64,000 nt of DNA from Vibrio japonicus (lineage in GTDB: Bacteria > Pseudomonadota > Gammaproteobacteria > Enterobacterales > Vibrionaceae), in assembly GCF_024582835.1 (NCBI RefSeq), contig NZ_CP102096.1:372001-436000 (forward strand), read 5' to 3'. Shown here piece after piece: positions 38,890-48,028 of the stretch. The position numbers were made by a program, and so were the translations under genes. The notes beneath the pieces were generated by a model. The model ran no database searches. It was not told the DNA's origin and was given only the letters and a program-made list of their open reading frames with translations. The number at the start of each line of letters is the position of its first letter. Position 1 is the stretch's first letter.

Positions 38890-38982
38890 GGTGAGGTGGC
38901 CGAGAGGCTGAAGGCGCTCCCCTGCTAAGGGAGTATACGGTTTGTAGCCGTATCGAGGGTTCGAATCCCTCCTTCACCGCCA
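38890..38982 (+). tRNA. tRNA-Ser (GCU), copy 1
   Basis: This is a 93-base class II tRNA with a long variable arm (TATACGG...CCGTATC) and anticodon GCT in the CCCTGCTAAGGG arm. CCA is encoded. The acceptor stem has one G-T pair (GGTGAGG against CTTCACC), unlike copy 2. Confidence 0.97.
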
Positions 38983-39044
38983 TTCTTGCAACGCTCTTCG
39001 GAGCATCGCTTAAAACACTTTCCTTGTGAAAGAAAAAGCATTGC

Positions 39045-39121
39045 GCGTCCTTAGCTCAGCTGGATAGAGTACCTGGCTACGAACCAGGCGGTCGGAGGTT
39101 CGAATCCTCCAGGACGCGCCA
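39045..39121 (+). tRNA. tRNA-Arg (ACG), copy 1, GCGTCCT acceptor
   Basis: This 77-base tRNA has the acceptor stem GCGTCCT/AGGACGC, anticodon ACG within CTACGAA, and an encoded CCA. The ACG is expected to be read as ICG after deamination by TadA. Confidence 0.97.
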
Positions 39122-39146
39122 TAATTTCCTTACCAGGGAATAAAAC

Positions 39147-39239
39147 GGTGAGGTGGCCGAGAGGCTGAAGGCGCTCCCCTGCTAAGGGAGTATACGGTTT
39201 GTAGCCGTATCGAGGGTTCGAATCCCTCCCTCACCGCCA
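39147..39239 (+). tRNA. tRNA-Ser (GCU), copy 2
   Basis: This tRNA has 93 bases and is the same as copy 1 except for a perfect acceptor stem (GGTGAGG/CCTCACC). CCA is encoded. Confidence 0.97.
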
Positions 39240-39306
39240 TTAATTGGCCTTTGGTCAATTTTTTTGTTTTAAACGAAATAAATTGTGATATACTTCACAA
39301 CCTTGC

Positions 39307-39383
39307 GCGCTCGTAGCTCAGCTGGATAGAGTACCTGGCTACGAACCAGGCGGTCGGAGGTTCGAATCCTCCCGAGCGCGCCA
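39307..39383 (+). tRNA. tRNA-Arg (ACG), copy 2, GCGCTCG acceptor
   Basis: This tRNA has the same body as copy 1, but its acceptor stem is GCGCTCG/CGAGCGC. The pairing is kept by changes on both strands. Confidence 0.97.
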
Positions 39384-39433
39384 TTCTTTAGGTCATAGAC
39401 CTGATATTGACTTTTGTTGATATCGAAACCCGT

Positions 39434-39510
39434 GCGTCCTTAGCTCAGCTGGATAGAGTACCTGGCTACGAACCAGGCGGTCGGAGGTTCGAATCCTCCA
39501 GGACGCGCCA
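39434..39510 (+). tRNA. tRNA-Arg (ACG), copy 3, GCGTCCT acceptor
   Basis: It is identical to copy 1. It starts the first of two near-identical units of about 257 bases, each holding one GCGTCCT-type and one GCGCTCG-type gene. Confidence 0.97.
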
Positions 39511-39559
39511 CTCTTTAGGTCATAGACCTGATATTGACTTTGTTAATATCGAAAACTGC

Positions 39560-39636
39560 GCGCTCGTAGCTCAGCTGGATAGAGTACCTGGCTACGAACC
39601 AGGCGGTCGGAGGTTCGAATCCTCCCGAGCGCGCCA
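39560..39636 (+). tRNA. tRNA-Arg (ACG), copy 4, GCGCTCG acceptor
   Basis: It is identical to copy 2, with anticodon ACG and encoded CCA. Confidence 0.97.
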
Positions 39637-39690
39637 TTCTTCAAGGGACATTAGTTCCTGATATTGACGATTGTTGATATCAAAACCCGT

Positions 39691-39767
39691 GCGTCCTTAG
39701 CTCAGCTGGATAGAGTACCTGGCTACGAACCAGGCGGTCGGAGGTTCGAATCCTCCAGGACGCGCCA
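39691..39767 (+). tRNA. tRNA-Arg (ACG), copy 5, GCGTCCT acceptor
   Basis: It is identical to copies 1 and 3 and starts the second repeat unit. Confidence 0.97.
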
Positions 39768-39816
39768 CTCTTTAGGTCATAGACCTGATATTGACTCTGT
39801 TAATATCAAAAACTGC

Positions 39817-39893
39817 GCGCTCGTAGCTCAGCTGGATAGAGTACCTGGCTACGAACCAGGCGGTCGGAGGTTCGAATCCTCCCGAGCGCGCCA
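39817..39893 (+). tRNA. tRNA-Arg (ACG), copy 6, GCGCTCG acceptor
   Basis: It is identical to copies 2 and 4 and is the last tRNA of the array. Confidence 0.97.
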
Positions 39894-39900
39894 TTATTGG

Positions 39901-39931
39901 AAAGCCCTGCTAGAAATAGCAGGGCTTTTTT
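39901..39931 (+). terminator. Terminator of the tRNA array
   Basis: AAAGCCCTGCTA and TAGCAGGGCTTT form a 12-bp stem with a GAAA tetraloop, then a T run. Confidence 0.95.
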
Positions 39932-40335
39932 GTTAACTTTTATTTATCATTATGATAACCCAGAATCTACAACTTAATGTTACTTAAAGACTTTTTCCAG
40001 AAACATTAAGCCTATCGCAATAACACCTCAACTTTTCTAATAGTGTCTAGAAAACAGCAGTTATTTATCCTTGTATGCACTTGTATTTCAGAGTTATGTG
40101 ACATCTGATACGTAATCAGCCCTAGATATGTGCAATATGGCCAGACTGCTTTAAACAAAATTGACAAAGTTTAACCAATCGAGATAATCCTAGTTCTCTT
40201 GTCGGGATTAATATGTTCTTCCTGATGCAAGAAAAACAGCATATAACTGATGTAGTTGAACTCTTTTCATATGAATATAGCGCAATGAGTGACTTGCTGA
40301 AGAAGTTGTCAGGATGACAAAGAAAGGATACTAAA
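39932..40335. other. Gene-free region before oadG
   Basis: About 400 AT-rich bases hold the oad promoter region. A short TTGTCA/TGACAA inverted repeat lies just before the AAAGGATACTAAA ribosome site of oadG. No credible gene is seen; an opposite-strand frame here has no family features. Confidence 0.5.
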
Positions 40336-40593
40336 ATGGAAAATGTTGGAAGCCTGCTAGTAGATGCAGCGACGTTAATGCTTACGGGCATGGCTGTTGT
40401 ATTTACATTCCTAACTATTCTCGTCTATCTGATTCGGCTGATGTCAAAATTGGTACCTGAAGAAGTACCAGAGCCGATCGTTCCCCCAAAACAAAATAAT
40501 AAAGTACAACCCAACTCTTCTGTTGTTAGCCCGAAGGTAGTGGCGGCGATTTCCGCTGCAGTACATCAATATCGTACCTCTACCGCTAAGTAG
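40336..40593 (+). CDS. oadG: Oxaloacetate decarboxylase gamma chain
   Basis: This 85-residue subunit has a single membrane helix (about 14-34, LMLTGMAVVFTFLTILVYLI region) and a Pro-rich cytoplasmic tail. Such chains hold the alpha and beta subunits of the Na+-pumping decarboxylase together and bind zinc near the C-terminus. It is the first gene of oadGAB, 27 bases before oadA. Confidence 0.9.
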   Translation: MENVGSLLVDAATLMLTGMAVVFTFLTILVYLIRLMSKLVPEEVPEPIVPPKQNNKVQPNSSVVSPKVVAAISAAVHQYRTSTAK

Positions 40594-40626
40594 CAAATGA
40601 AATGGATTTAAAAGGAGTTAATGAGC

Positions 40627-42405
40627 ATGTCTAAACCACTAGCTTTAACCGATGTGGTTCTTCGTGACGCCCATCAGTCGTTGTTCGCAACCCGTATGCG
40701 TCTTGAAGATATGTTACCTATCGCAGCTGAGCTCGATAAAGTAGGATACTGGTCACTAGAAACTTGGGGCGGCGCGACGTTCGATGCGTGTATCCGTTTC
40801 CTAGGTGAAGACCCATGGGAGCGCCTACGCGAGCTTAAAAAGGCGATGCCGAATACCCCAATGCAAATGCTACTGCGCGGTCAGAATCTTTTAGGTTACC
40901 GTCATTATGCTGATGACGTAGTAGAGAAGTTTGTCGAGCGTGCACATGCGAATGGGATGGATGTTTTCCGTATCTTCGATGCGATGAACGATGTACGCAA
41001 CTTTGAAAAAGCGGTAAAAGCTGCGGTTGACGTTGGTGCTCATGCACAGGGCACTCTCTCTTACACCACGAGCCCAGTACATAACACCGATACTTGGGTT
41101 GATTTAGCAAAACGCCTTGAAGACCTGGGTTGCCACTCTTTATGTATTAAAGATATGTCGGGCCTATTGAAGCCATACGAAGCGGAAGAACTGATCACTC
41201 GCATCAAATCTTCTACAGATATTCCTCTGGCGCTTCACTGCCATGCAACAACCGGTCTATCGACTGCGACTGCGGTAAAAGCAGTAGAAGCGGGCGTTGA
41301 TATCCTTGATACTGCGATTTCTTCAATGAGCTGTACTTACGGCCATACCCCAACCGAAACTGTTGTGGCGATGCTGCAAGGTACAGAGCGCGATACCAAC
41401 CTGAATTTAGATCAACTTGAGCCTATTGCAGCTTACTTCCGTGAAGTACGTAAAAAATACGCTAAGTTTGAAGGTCAGTTAAAAGGTGTCGATTCTCGTA
41501 TTCTTATCGCACAAGTACCGGGCGGTATGCTAACCAACATGGAAAGCCAGCTTAAAGAGCAAGGCGCAGCAGATCGTATCGATGAGGTACTGGAAGAGAT
41601 CCCACGCGTACGTAAAGACTTAGGTTACATCCCACTTGTTACTCCAACGTCTCAGATTGTTGGTACTCAGGCGGTAATCAACGTATTGACTGGTGAGCGT
41701 TATAAGAGCATCACCAAAGAAACCGCAGGTGTGCTAAAAGGTGAATACGGTATGGCGCCTGCAGAAGTGAATGCCGAGCTGCAAGCGAAAGTTTTGGAGG
41801 GCGCAGATCCGATCACTTGCCGTCCTGCGGATCTTTTGACGGCTGAGCTAGATACGTTAACTGAAGAACTACTGTCAAAAGCGAAGGAAGAAGGTATTTC
41901 CTTAGCTGAAGATACTGTTGATGATGTACTGACTTACGCACTATTCCCACAAGTTGGTCTTAAATTCCTGAAAAACCGTCGTAACCCTGAAGCGTTCGAA
42001 CCTGCACCGGGTAAAGAAGAAGCAGCACCTGTTGCTGTTGCTCAACCTGCGCAAGGTGGTATCGAAACTTATAGCGTTAAAGTTGATGGCCAAGTTTACG
42101 ATGTTGAAGTAGGTCCTCAAGGTCAATTGACCTCGGTTTCTCCAGCTAAATCAAGCCAACCACAAGCGACTCCAGCAGCGCCAGCGGGTGACTCTGAAAC
42201 CGTTCCTGCACCACTCGCAGGCAATATCTTTAAGGTACATGTGCAAAGCGGTGTTCAAGTGGAAGAAGGCGATGTGCTTCTGATCCTTGAAGCGATGAAG
42301 ATGGAAACGGAAGTTCGCGCATCGCGAGGTGGCGTAGTCCTAGATCTTCATGTTAAAGAGGGTGACGCCGTGACAGTTGGTGCTCCGCTACTTAGTCTTG
42401 CGTAA
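40627..42405 (+). CDS. oadA: Oxaloacetate decarboxylase alpha chain (biotin-dependent)
   Basis: This chain transfers the carboxyl group of oxaloacetate to biotin, giving pyruvate. The carboxyltransferase domain (1 to about 460) has [19 protein letters not shown] at the N-terminus, with the metal-binding Asp, and [11 protein letters not shown] near residue 205. A Pro/Ala-rich linker leads to the biotinyl domain with EAMKMETE near residue 558 of 593, where the Lys carries biotin. The second ATG (40627) is preferred; GGAG lies only three bases from the first. Confidence 0.96.
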   Translation: MSKPLALTDVVLRDAHQSLFATRMRLEDMLPIAAELDKVGYWSLETWGGATFDACIRFLGEDPWERLRELKKAMPNTPMQMLLRGQNLLGYRHYADDVVEKFVERAHANGMDVFRIFDAMNDVRNFEKAVKAAVDVGAHAQGTLSYTTSPVHNTDTWVDLAKRLEDLGCHSLCIKDMSGLLKPYEAEELITRIKSSTDIPLALHCHATTGLSTATAVKAVEAGVDILDTAISSMSCTYGHTPTETVVAMLQGTERDTNLNLDQLEPIAAYFREVRKKYAKFEGQLKGVDSRILIAQVPGGMLTNMESQLKEQGAADRIDEVLEEIPRVRKDLGYIPLVTPTSQIVGTQAVINVLTGERYKSITKETAGVLKGEYGMAPAEVNAELQAKVLEGADPITCRPADLLTAELDTLTEELLSKAKEEGISLAEDTVDDVLTYALFPQVGLKFLKNRRNPEAFEPAPGKEEAAPVAVAQPAQGGIETYSVKVDGQVYDVEVGPQGQLTSVSPAKSSQPQATPAAPAGDSETVPAPLAGNIFKVHVQSGVQVEEGDVLLILEAMKMETEVRASRGGVVLDLHVKEGDAVTVGAPLLSLA

Positions 42406-42414
42406 GGGAGTATC

Positions 42415-43545
42415 ATGGACGGATTAATGACCCTTTGGGCAGAAACAGGGATCGCGAATTTCGAATTTGGCCAAATCTGTATGATTTTGGTTGGCTGTTT
42501 ATTGCTGTTTTTGGCCATTCGTAAGGGCTTTGAGCCTTTACTTCTGTTGCCTATTGGCTTCGGTGCGATTTTAGCGAACATTCCTAATGCTGGCTTTACT
42601 GAGCCTGGTGGTCTGCTGTACTACGTCTACTATGTGGGGATTGAATCAGGTATTTTCCCTCTGCTCATTTTTATGGGCGTTGGAGCAATGACTGACTTTG
42701 GTGCTCTGATCGCGAATCCAAAAACCCTTTGGTTAGGTGCGGCAGCGCAGTTTGGTATCTTTGCTACGCTATTCGGCGCGATTTTGCTTAACTATGTTCC
42801 GGGCATGGAGTTCTCAATGGCCGATGCAGCATCGATCGCTATTATCGGTGGTGCAGATGGCCCAACAGCAATTTTCCTTGCTAGCCAGTTATCTCCAGAC
42901 CTGTTGGGTGCAATCGCGGTAGCCGCATACAGCTACATGGCATTAGTGCCGATTATCCAACCACCTATCATGAAAGCACTGACCTCTCCTGAAGAGCGTA
43001 AAATTCAGATGGCGCAGCTGCGTCATGTAGGTAAGGCGGAGAAGATTCTTTTCCCTCTAGCAGTGTTGGTAATGACGATTCTGTTTTTGCCTGCGGCAAC
43101 GCCTCTGGTTGGTATGTTCTGTTTAGGTAACCTCATGCGCGAAGCAGGTGTGGTGGATCGCTTGTCGAAAACTGCACAAAATGAGCTGATCAATATCGTC
43201 ACTATCTTCTTGGGTCTAGGTGTAGGTTCAAAGCTACAAGCGGATGAGTTCTTAAACGTAGAAACGTTAGGTATTTTAGCTCTGGGTGCGGTGGCATTCA
43301 GTATTGGTACGGCAGGTGGCGTATTGATGGCGAAACTACTGAATAAGTTCTCTAAAGAAGACATTAACCCATTGATCGGTGCTGCAGGGGTCTCTGCAGT
43401 ACCAATGGCGGCGCGAGTAGTGAATAAGGTAGGTTTGGACGCAAACCCACAAAACTTCCTACTCATGCACGCTATGGGGCCAAACGTGGCAGGTGTACTT
43501 GGTTCAGCGGTAGCTGCAGGCATTTTGTTAGCTCTAGTAAATTAA
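42415..43545 (+). CDS. oadB: Oxaloacetate decarboxylase beta chain (Na+ pump)
   Basis: This 376-residue polytopic membrane subunit decarboxylates carboxybiotin and exports Na+. The Na+-site motifs are visible: the Asp in [15 protein letters not shown] near residue 145, and the Asn/Ser-rich segment near [15 protein letters not shown] at about 325. It lies nine bases after oadA. With oadG and oadA it forms a complete pump, in line with the sodium-based energetics of Vibrio. Confidence 0.96.
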   Translation: MDGLMTLWAETGIANFEFGQICMILVGCLLLFLAIRKGFEPLLLLPIGFGAILANIPNAGFTEPGGLLYYVYYVGIESGIFPLLIFMGVGAMTDFGALIANPKTLWLGAAAQFGIFATLFGAILLNYVPGMEFSMADAASIAIIGGADGPTAIFLASQLSPDLLGAIAVAAYSYMALVPIIQPPIMKALTSPEERKIQMAQLRHVGKAEKILFPLAVLVMTILFLPAATPLVGMFCLGNLMREAGVVDRLSKTAQNELINIVTIFLGLGVGSKLQADEFLNVETLGILALGAVAFSIGTAGGVLMAKLLNKFSKEDINPLIGAAGVSAVPMAARVVNKVGLDANPQNFLLMHAMGPNVAGVLGSAVAAGILLALVN

Positions 43546-43598
43546 TGGTTAATTTGAGAGTAAGTTGTTAACTTGACTGAAAGAATTGATATATATTC

Positions 43599-43627
43599 AA
43601 GGGGATGCTTGTGCATCCCTTTTTTTA
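43599..43627 (+). terminator. Terminator of oadGAB
   Basis: GGGATGC and GCATCCC, extended by A-T pairs, form a stem with a TTGT loop followed by a run of seven T. Confidence 0.88.
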
Positions 43628-43646
43628 TCGATAGGGAAAAGTAGAA

Positions 43647-44597
43647 ATGGAAAACAAACAAATCGTAATCACTCAGTTTGGCGAACCTGACGTTCTGGCT
43701 ATTCAGTCTACGGAGATTCCAGAGCCTAAAGACGGTGAAGTACTTGTAAAAGTGGCGTTTGCAGGTGTAAACCCTATCGATGTCAAAACGAGAGCAGGCC
43801 TTGGATGGGCAGCGTCTCAGAACAAAGACAATTTACCTTGGGTTCCAGGCTATGACATTTCTGGAGAGGTCGTGAGTCGTGGCTCAAACGCCAAAAGATT
43901 TTCCGTTGGTGATAATGTAGCAGGCTTTATTGGTTTTCCATTGCAAGGCGGCGGTTACAGTCAATACGTGTGCGTGCCAGAAATTGAACTTAGCCTAGTG
44001 CCTGATTCAGTGACACTTGAAGCGGCTGCTGCGCTCCCACTTGCAGGCCAAACCGCTGTACAGGCGCTTGATAAAGCAGGAGTTAAAGAAGGGCAACGTG
44101 TACTCATTTTAGCTGGTGCCGGTGGTGTTGGGCATATCGCCGTACAGGTTGCGGTAACAGCAAAGGCAGATGTCTTTACGACGTGTAGTGGTGAGAATTT
44201 AGATTACATGGCTTCTCTGGGAGCACATGCGGTAAATTATAAATTTGCACCTGTATCTGAGCGTGTTGAGGAAGCCGATGTGTTGATCGATCTCGTCGGT
44301 GGAGATGCCGCACTGGACGCGCTTAACTGTTTAAAAGATGGTGCAAAAGTTGTCACCGTTCCCACATTAAGTGCAGAACTCATTTGTGAAAAATCGAAAC
44401 TCCTAGGATATGACGCAACAGGCATGTTAGTCGATCCAAACCCTCAGCAACTCGATTCTCTATTCTATATGGTCAGTGTTGGTTTATTAAAAACAGAAAT
44501 TTTTAAAGTCTACCCAATGGACAAGGTTGTAGATGCTCACAAACAAATCGAGACTGGGCACACAAGGGGTAAAGTGCTGCTTAATATGCAATGTTAG
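43647..44597 (+). CDS. NADP-dependent quinone/zinc-less alcohol oxidoreductase (MDR family)
   Basis: This 316-residue medium-chain reductase starts with the GroES-like domain (FAGVNPIDVKTRAGLG near residue 37, GYDISGEV near 70). The cofactor motif is LILAGAGGVGHIAVQVA near residue 152. No structural zinc Cys cluster is seen, so it belongs to the zinc-independent quinone reductase-like group. The substrate is unknown. The end overlaps the start of the YqaA-family gene by seven bases, so both are co-translated. Confidence 0.88.
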   Translation: MENKQIVITQFGEPDVLAIQSTEIPEPKDGEVLVKVAFAGVNPIDVKTRAGLGWAASQNKDNLPWVPGYDISGEVVSRGSNAKRFSVGDNVAGFIGFPLQGGGYSQYVCVPEIELSLVPDSVTLEAAAALPLAGQTAVQALDKAGVKEGQRVLILAGAGGVGHIAVQVAVTAKADVFTTCSGENLDYMASLGAHAVNYKFAPVSERVEEADVLIDLVGGDAALDALNCLKDGAKVVTVPTLSAELICEKSKLLGYDATGMLVDPNPQQLDSLFYMVSVGLLKTEIFKVYPMDKVVDAHKQIETGHTRGKVLLNMQC

Positions 44598-45052
44598 AAG
44601 CATTTAACGCAGCCTTTGAGAGTGCGGCTTTATGGTTTTCTGATTCCGCTCACTGGGTATTGTTTATCACAGGGTTTCTTAGTGCAACGCTACTCCCTGG
44701 AGGATCCGAAGCGGGATTGATTGCTACACTTAGGCTAGATCAATACTCCGTGTTCACCATTATTGTGGTAGCTACTCTGGGTAATACCTTGGGTGGCATC
44801 ACTAATTATGGCATTGGTCGGTGGTTACCTAATCGAACTCAAGACGAAAAACATGGTCATAAAGCCATCCAGTGGCTGACGAAATATGGCTATTGGTCTC
44901 TATTTTTCAGTTGGTTACCTGTTATTGGTGATCCACTTTGTCTGGCGGCAGGTTGGCTTCGTATGAAATTTTGGCCTTGTTTATGGTTGGTCCTAATCGG
45001 AAAAGCCTTTAGATACAGCTTACTTGCCGCGATTTATTTTGGTTTTTTCTAA
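44591..45052 (+). CDS. YqaA-family inner-membrane protein
   Basis: This 153-residue protein of the small YqaA branch of the DedA/SNARE-associated family has four hydrophobic segments. The family motif is LLPGGSEAGLIA near residue 35, then GNTLGGITNYGIGRWLP and a late FFSWLPVIGDPLCLAAGWLR. DedA-type proteins are linked to lipid flipping and membrane potential; for YqaA this is not shown. It overlaps the upstream oxidoreductase gene and lies nine bases before the M16 gene. Confidence 0.87.
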   Translation: MLEAFNAAFESAALWFSDSAHWVLFITGFLSATLLPGGSEAGLIATLRLDQYSVFTIIVVATLGNTLGGITNYGIGRWLPNRTQDEKHGHKAIQWLTKYGYWSLFFSWLPVIGDPLCLAAGWLRMKFWPCLWLVLIGKAFRYSLLAAIYFGFF

Positions 45053-45061
45053 GGATATGTC

Positions 45062-47920
45062 ATGAGAAAAATATGGCTCGGTGCGTTTTCTCTCGTTGCT
45101 CTCTATGGTTGTTCGAACAGCAATCTTTCTCCCGCGTCTTTATTCTCTGGTTTGCCTGATGGCGTTACTTTGATTGACGAAGTCAAAGAACAGCCCGGCA
45201 AAGCTATGATTCCATACTCTAAATACAAACTGGACAATGGCCTAACGGTTGTGCTCTCTCCCGATAACTCGGATCCGCTAGTACATGTTGATGTGACTTA
45301 TCATGTTGGCTCTGCAAGAGAAGAAATTGGTAAGTCAGGCTTCGCCCATTTCTTCGAACACATGATGTTCCAAGGCAGTGAGCACGTTGGCGATCAACAG
45401 CATTTCAAATTGATCACAGAGGCTGGTGGCACATTGAATGGCACCACGAATCGCGATCGTACTAACTACTTTGAAACGGTTCCTTCGAATCAGCTAGAAA
45501 AAATGCTCTGGCTAGAATCAGACAGAATGGGATTCTTGCTGAATGCTGTTTCCCAAAGAAAGTTTGAAATTCAGAGAGATACCGTTAAGAACGAACGAGC
45601 TCAAAATTACGATAACCGCCCATACGGATTAATGTGGGAAAAAATGAGCGAAGCCATGTATCCAGAAGGGCATCCTTATTCCTGGCAAACGATCGGTTAT
45701 GTAGAGGATCTTGATCGCGTTGACGTTAATGATTTAAAGGCATTTTTCCTCCGTTGGTATGGACCGAATAATGCGGTGTTAACGATCGGTGGTGATATCG
45801 ATGTTGATCAAACACTGGAGTGGGTGAACAAATATTTCGGTACTATCCCTACAGGTCCAGAAGTAGAGAAAGCGTCAAAGCAGCCTGCTGTACTACCAAA
45901 AGATCGATACATCACACTGGAAGACAGAATTCAGCAGCCAATGGTGATGATTGGTTGGCCGACAACTTATCGTGGGGAAGAAACCCAAGCGTCACTTGAT
46001 GCTTTAGCCAAAATTTTCGGCAGCGGCACGAATAGCTTGTTGTACCAAAAGTTAGTGAAAACTCAAAAGGCTGTAGATGCTGGCGCGTTTCACGATTGTG
46101 CGGAACTCGCATGTAACTTCTACGTATATGCGATGGCGCCTTCAGGAGAACAAGGCAAGCTACCACCTCTGTATCAAGAAATGATGCAAGTAATGAGTGA
46201 CTTTGAAGCCAAAGGTGTGGAGCAAGAGAGGCTCGATCAAATCACAGGCTTAGCTGAAGCGGGCGCAGTGTTTGCTTTGCAGAGTGTGAGAGGCAAAGTC
46301 ACGCAGTTGGCATCAAATCAAACGTTTTATGATCAACCAGATCGATTACAGATAAAGCTTGAGCAAATCCGTGCGGTGTCACCAGACTCTGTAATGAAAG
46401 CGTATAACGATTACTTGAACGGCCATAAGAAAGTAACGCTCAGCGTTGTTTCAAAAGGAAAGACTGATTTTGCTGTCGCGCCTGCGAACTTTAAAACACC
46501 TAAGCGCACATTACCTGAATATGTAAAAACGACAGAAGCGGACCTGCAATACCGTCATCCAGAAGACAGCTTTGACCGCTCTGAGGTGCCAAAAGTGGCG
46601 CAAGCGGTTAAAGCCGAAATGCCACCGTTATACAAAATGTATTTTGATAATGGAGCCGAGCTACTGGGCGCTGTAAGTGCAGAAACCCCAACGGTTGAGA
46701 TCGATATTCTTTTACCAGCAGGTGAGCGTTATGTTGAAGAGGGCCAAGAAGGTCTGGCAAATTTAACTGCCGCAATGATGCAGGAAGGTACGTTAGAATC
46801 CAGTGTTGAACAGCTGCAAGCTAAGCTGGATAAGCTCGGCAGTGCCGTATCTGTGAATGCAGAAAACTACACGACTACTATCACCATCTCCAGTTTAAAG
46901 AAGAACTTGACCGAAACGCTCGCCATAGCAGAAGAAATTCTATTTAAGCCAGCCTTTAAGTCCTCTGACTTTGAGCGAAATAAAAAACAGATGCTGGAAG
47001 GCGTTGTATATCAGCATCAAAAACCAGGCTGGTTAGCATCTCAAGCAACAAGACAAGTTTTGTTCTCGGGGTCGGTTTATCAACGCTCCAGTGATGGGAC
47101 AGAGGAGTCGATTACAGGCTTAACGCTGGATGACGTTAAAGAATTCTACCGCAAACATTACACCCCTCAAAGTGCGCAAATTGTCGTCGTTGGTGATATT
47201 TCTGAGCTTCAAGTAAAGAAAGAACTGGCCTTTATGGAAGGATGGAAAGGTGAGGTCGCGCCTATGTTACATCCTCAACTGGTTCAAGAGCTTTCAGAGC
47301 GCAAAGTCTATTTAGTTGATAAACCCGATGCACCTCAAAGCATTGTGCGCTTTGTGCGTCAGGGACTGCCTTTTGACGCGACAGGTGAATCATTTCTGAC
47401 GCAATTGGCCAATTTCAACTTGGCAGGAAACTTCAACAGCCGCATCAACCTTAATCTACGTGAAGACAAAGGTTATACCTATGGAGCCAGAGGGTATCTC
47501 GCAAATAACCGCGAAGTAGGGGCGATTGTTTTCTCTGCTCAGGTTAGAGCGGATGTTACTTTGGAGTCGATCAAAGAGATTGAATCTGAGTTAGAAGCAT
47601 TCAGTAAACAAGGAATGACAGATAGCGAAATGAAATTTTTACGCTTGGCGGTCGGTCAACAAGATGCTCTAAAATACGAAACACCATCTCAGAAAGCCTC
47701 GCTTATCAGCAGTATTCTTGCTTATAGCTTGGATGAAGATTACCTTAAGCAGCGTAATAAAATTGTCGATGAAGTAAGTAAAGCGACACTTGATCAAACG
47801 GCGGCTAAGTGGTTTGTACCGGGAGACTATCAAATCATTGTGGTTGGAGATGCAAAAAGTCTAAAACCTCAATTAGAAAGTTTGCAAATCCCCGTAGAAG
47901 AGCTTGAAATCATCCGTTAG
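45062..47920 (+). CDS. M16-family zinc metallopeptidase, lipoprotein
   Basis: This 952-residue protein has a lipoprotein signal (SLVALYGCSNS, lipidated Cys near 17), so it acts in the periplasm on a membrane. It carries two pitrilysin-like halves. The first has the inverted zinc motif HFFEH (HxxEH) near residue 95 and a downstream Glu in the RDTVKNERAQN helix near 178. The second half (about 530-930) is catalytically degenerate but has the family's NLREDKGYTYGARGY. It probably degrades peptides entering or leaving the periplasm. Confidence 0.93.
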   Translation: MRKIWLGAFSLVALYGCSNSNLSPASLFSGLPDGVTLIDEVKEQPGKAMIPYSKYKLDNGLTVVLSPDNSDPLVHVDVTYHVGSAREEIGKSGFAHFFEHMMFQGSEHVGDQQHFKLITEAGGTLNGTTNRDRTNYFETVPSNQLEKMLWLESDRMGFLLNAVSQRKFEIQRDTVKNERAQNYDNRPYGLMWEKMSEAMYPEGHPYSWQTIGYVEDLDRVDVNDLKAFFLRWYGPNNAVLTIGGDIDVDQTLEWVNKYFGTIPTGPEVEKASKQPAVLPKDRYITLEDRIQQPMVMIGWPTTYRGEETQASLDALAKIFGSGTNSLLYQKLVKTQKAVDAGAFHDCAELACNFYVYAMAPSGEQGKLPPLYQEMMQVMSDFEAKGVEQERLDQITGLAEAGAVFALQSVRGKVTQLASNQTFYDQPDRLQIKLEQIRAVSPDSVMKAYNDYLNGHKKVTLSVVSKGKTDFAVAPANFKTPKRTLPEYVKTTEADLQYRHPEDSFDRSEVPKVAQAVKAEMPPLYKMYFDNGAELLGAVSAETPTVEIDILLPAGERYVEEGQEGLANLTAAMMQEGTLESSVEQLQAKLDKLGSAVSVNAENYTTTITISSLKKNLTETLAIAEEILFKPAFKSSDFERNKKQMLEGVVYQHQKPGWLASQATRQVLFSGSVYQRSSDGTEESITGLTLDDVKEFYRKHYTPQSAQIVVVGDISELQVKKELAFMEGWKGEVAPMLHPQLVQELSERKVYLVDKPDAPQSIVRFVRQGLPFDATGESFLTQLANFNLAGNFNSRINLNLREDKGYTYGARGYLANNREVGAIVFSAQVRADVTLESIKEIESELEAFSKQGMTDSEMKFLRLAVGQQDALKYETPSQKASLISSILAYSLDEDYLKQRNKIVDEVSKATLDQTAAKWFVPGDYQIIVVGDAKSLKPQLESLQIPVEELEIIR

Positions 47921-47944
47921 AGTACACATTAATAAAACAACGTA

Positions 47945-47972
47945 AAAGAGTGATGAGAGTCACTCTTTATTA
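47945..47972 (+). terminator. Terminator after the M16 gene
   Basis: AAAGAGTGA and TCACTCTTT form a 9-bp stem with a six-base loop and a T-rich tail. Confidence 0.75.
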
Positions 47973-48028
47973 ATCTATTTAGCCTGGCTTGGCTTTCGCT
48001 GAGCCATTGACATAAGCGAACCACCGTT

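Noticed and set aside
38762..38983. Minus-strand frame starting MAVKEGFEPSIRLQT
   Set aside because: It is the antisense of tRNA-Ser, another well-known spurious protein.
39045..39893. Regular direct repeats that could suggest a CRISPR array
   Set aside because: The repeats fold as complete tRNA genes with CCA ends, and the spacers are themselves repeated. There are no cas genes nearby.
39407..39936. Two repetitive open frames with LAQLDRVPGYEPGGRRFESSR-type peptides
   Set aside because: They are translations of the tRNA-Arg genes and their spacers. Such frames are a known annotation artefact.
40122..40391. Minus-strand frame of 89 codons overlapping the oadG start
   Set aside because: It has no family similarity or ribosome site and lies opposite a real gene start.
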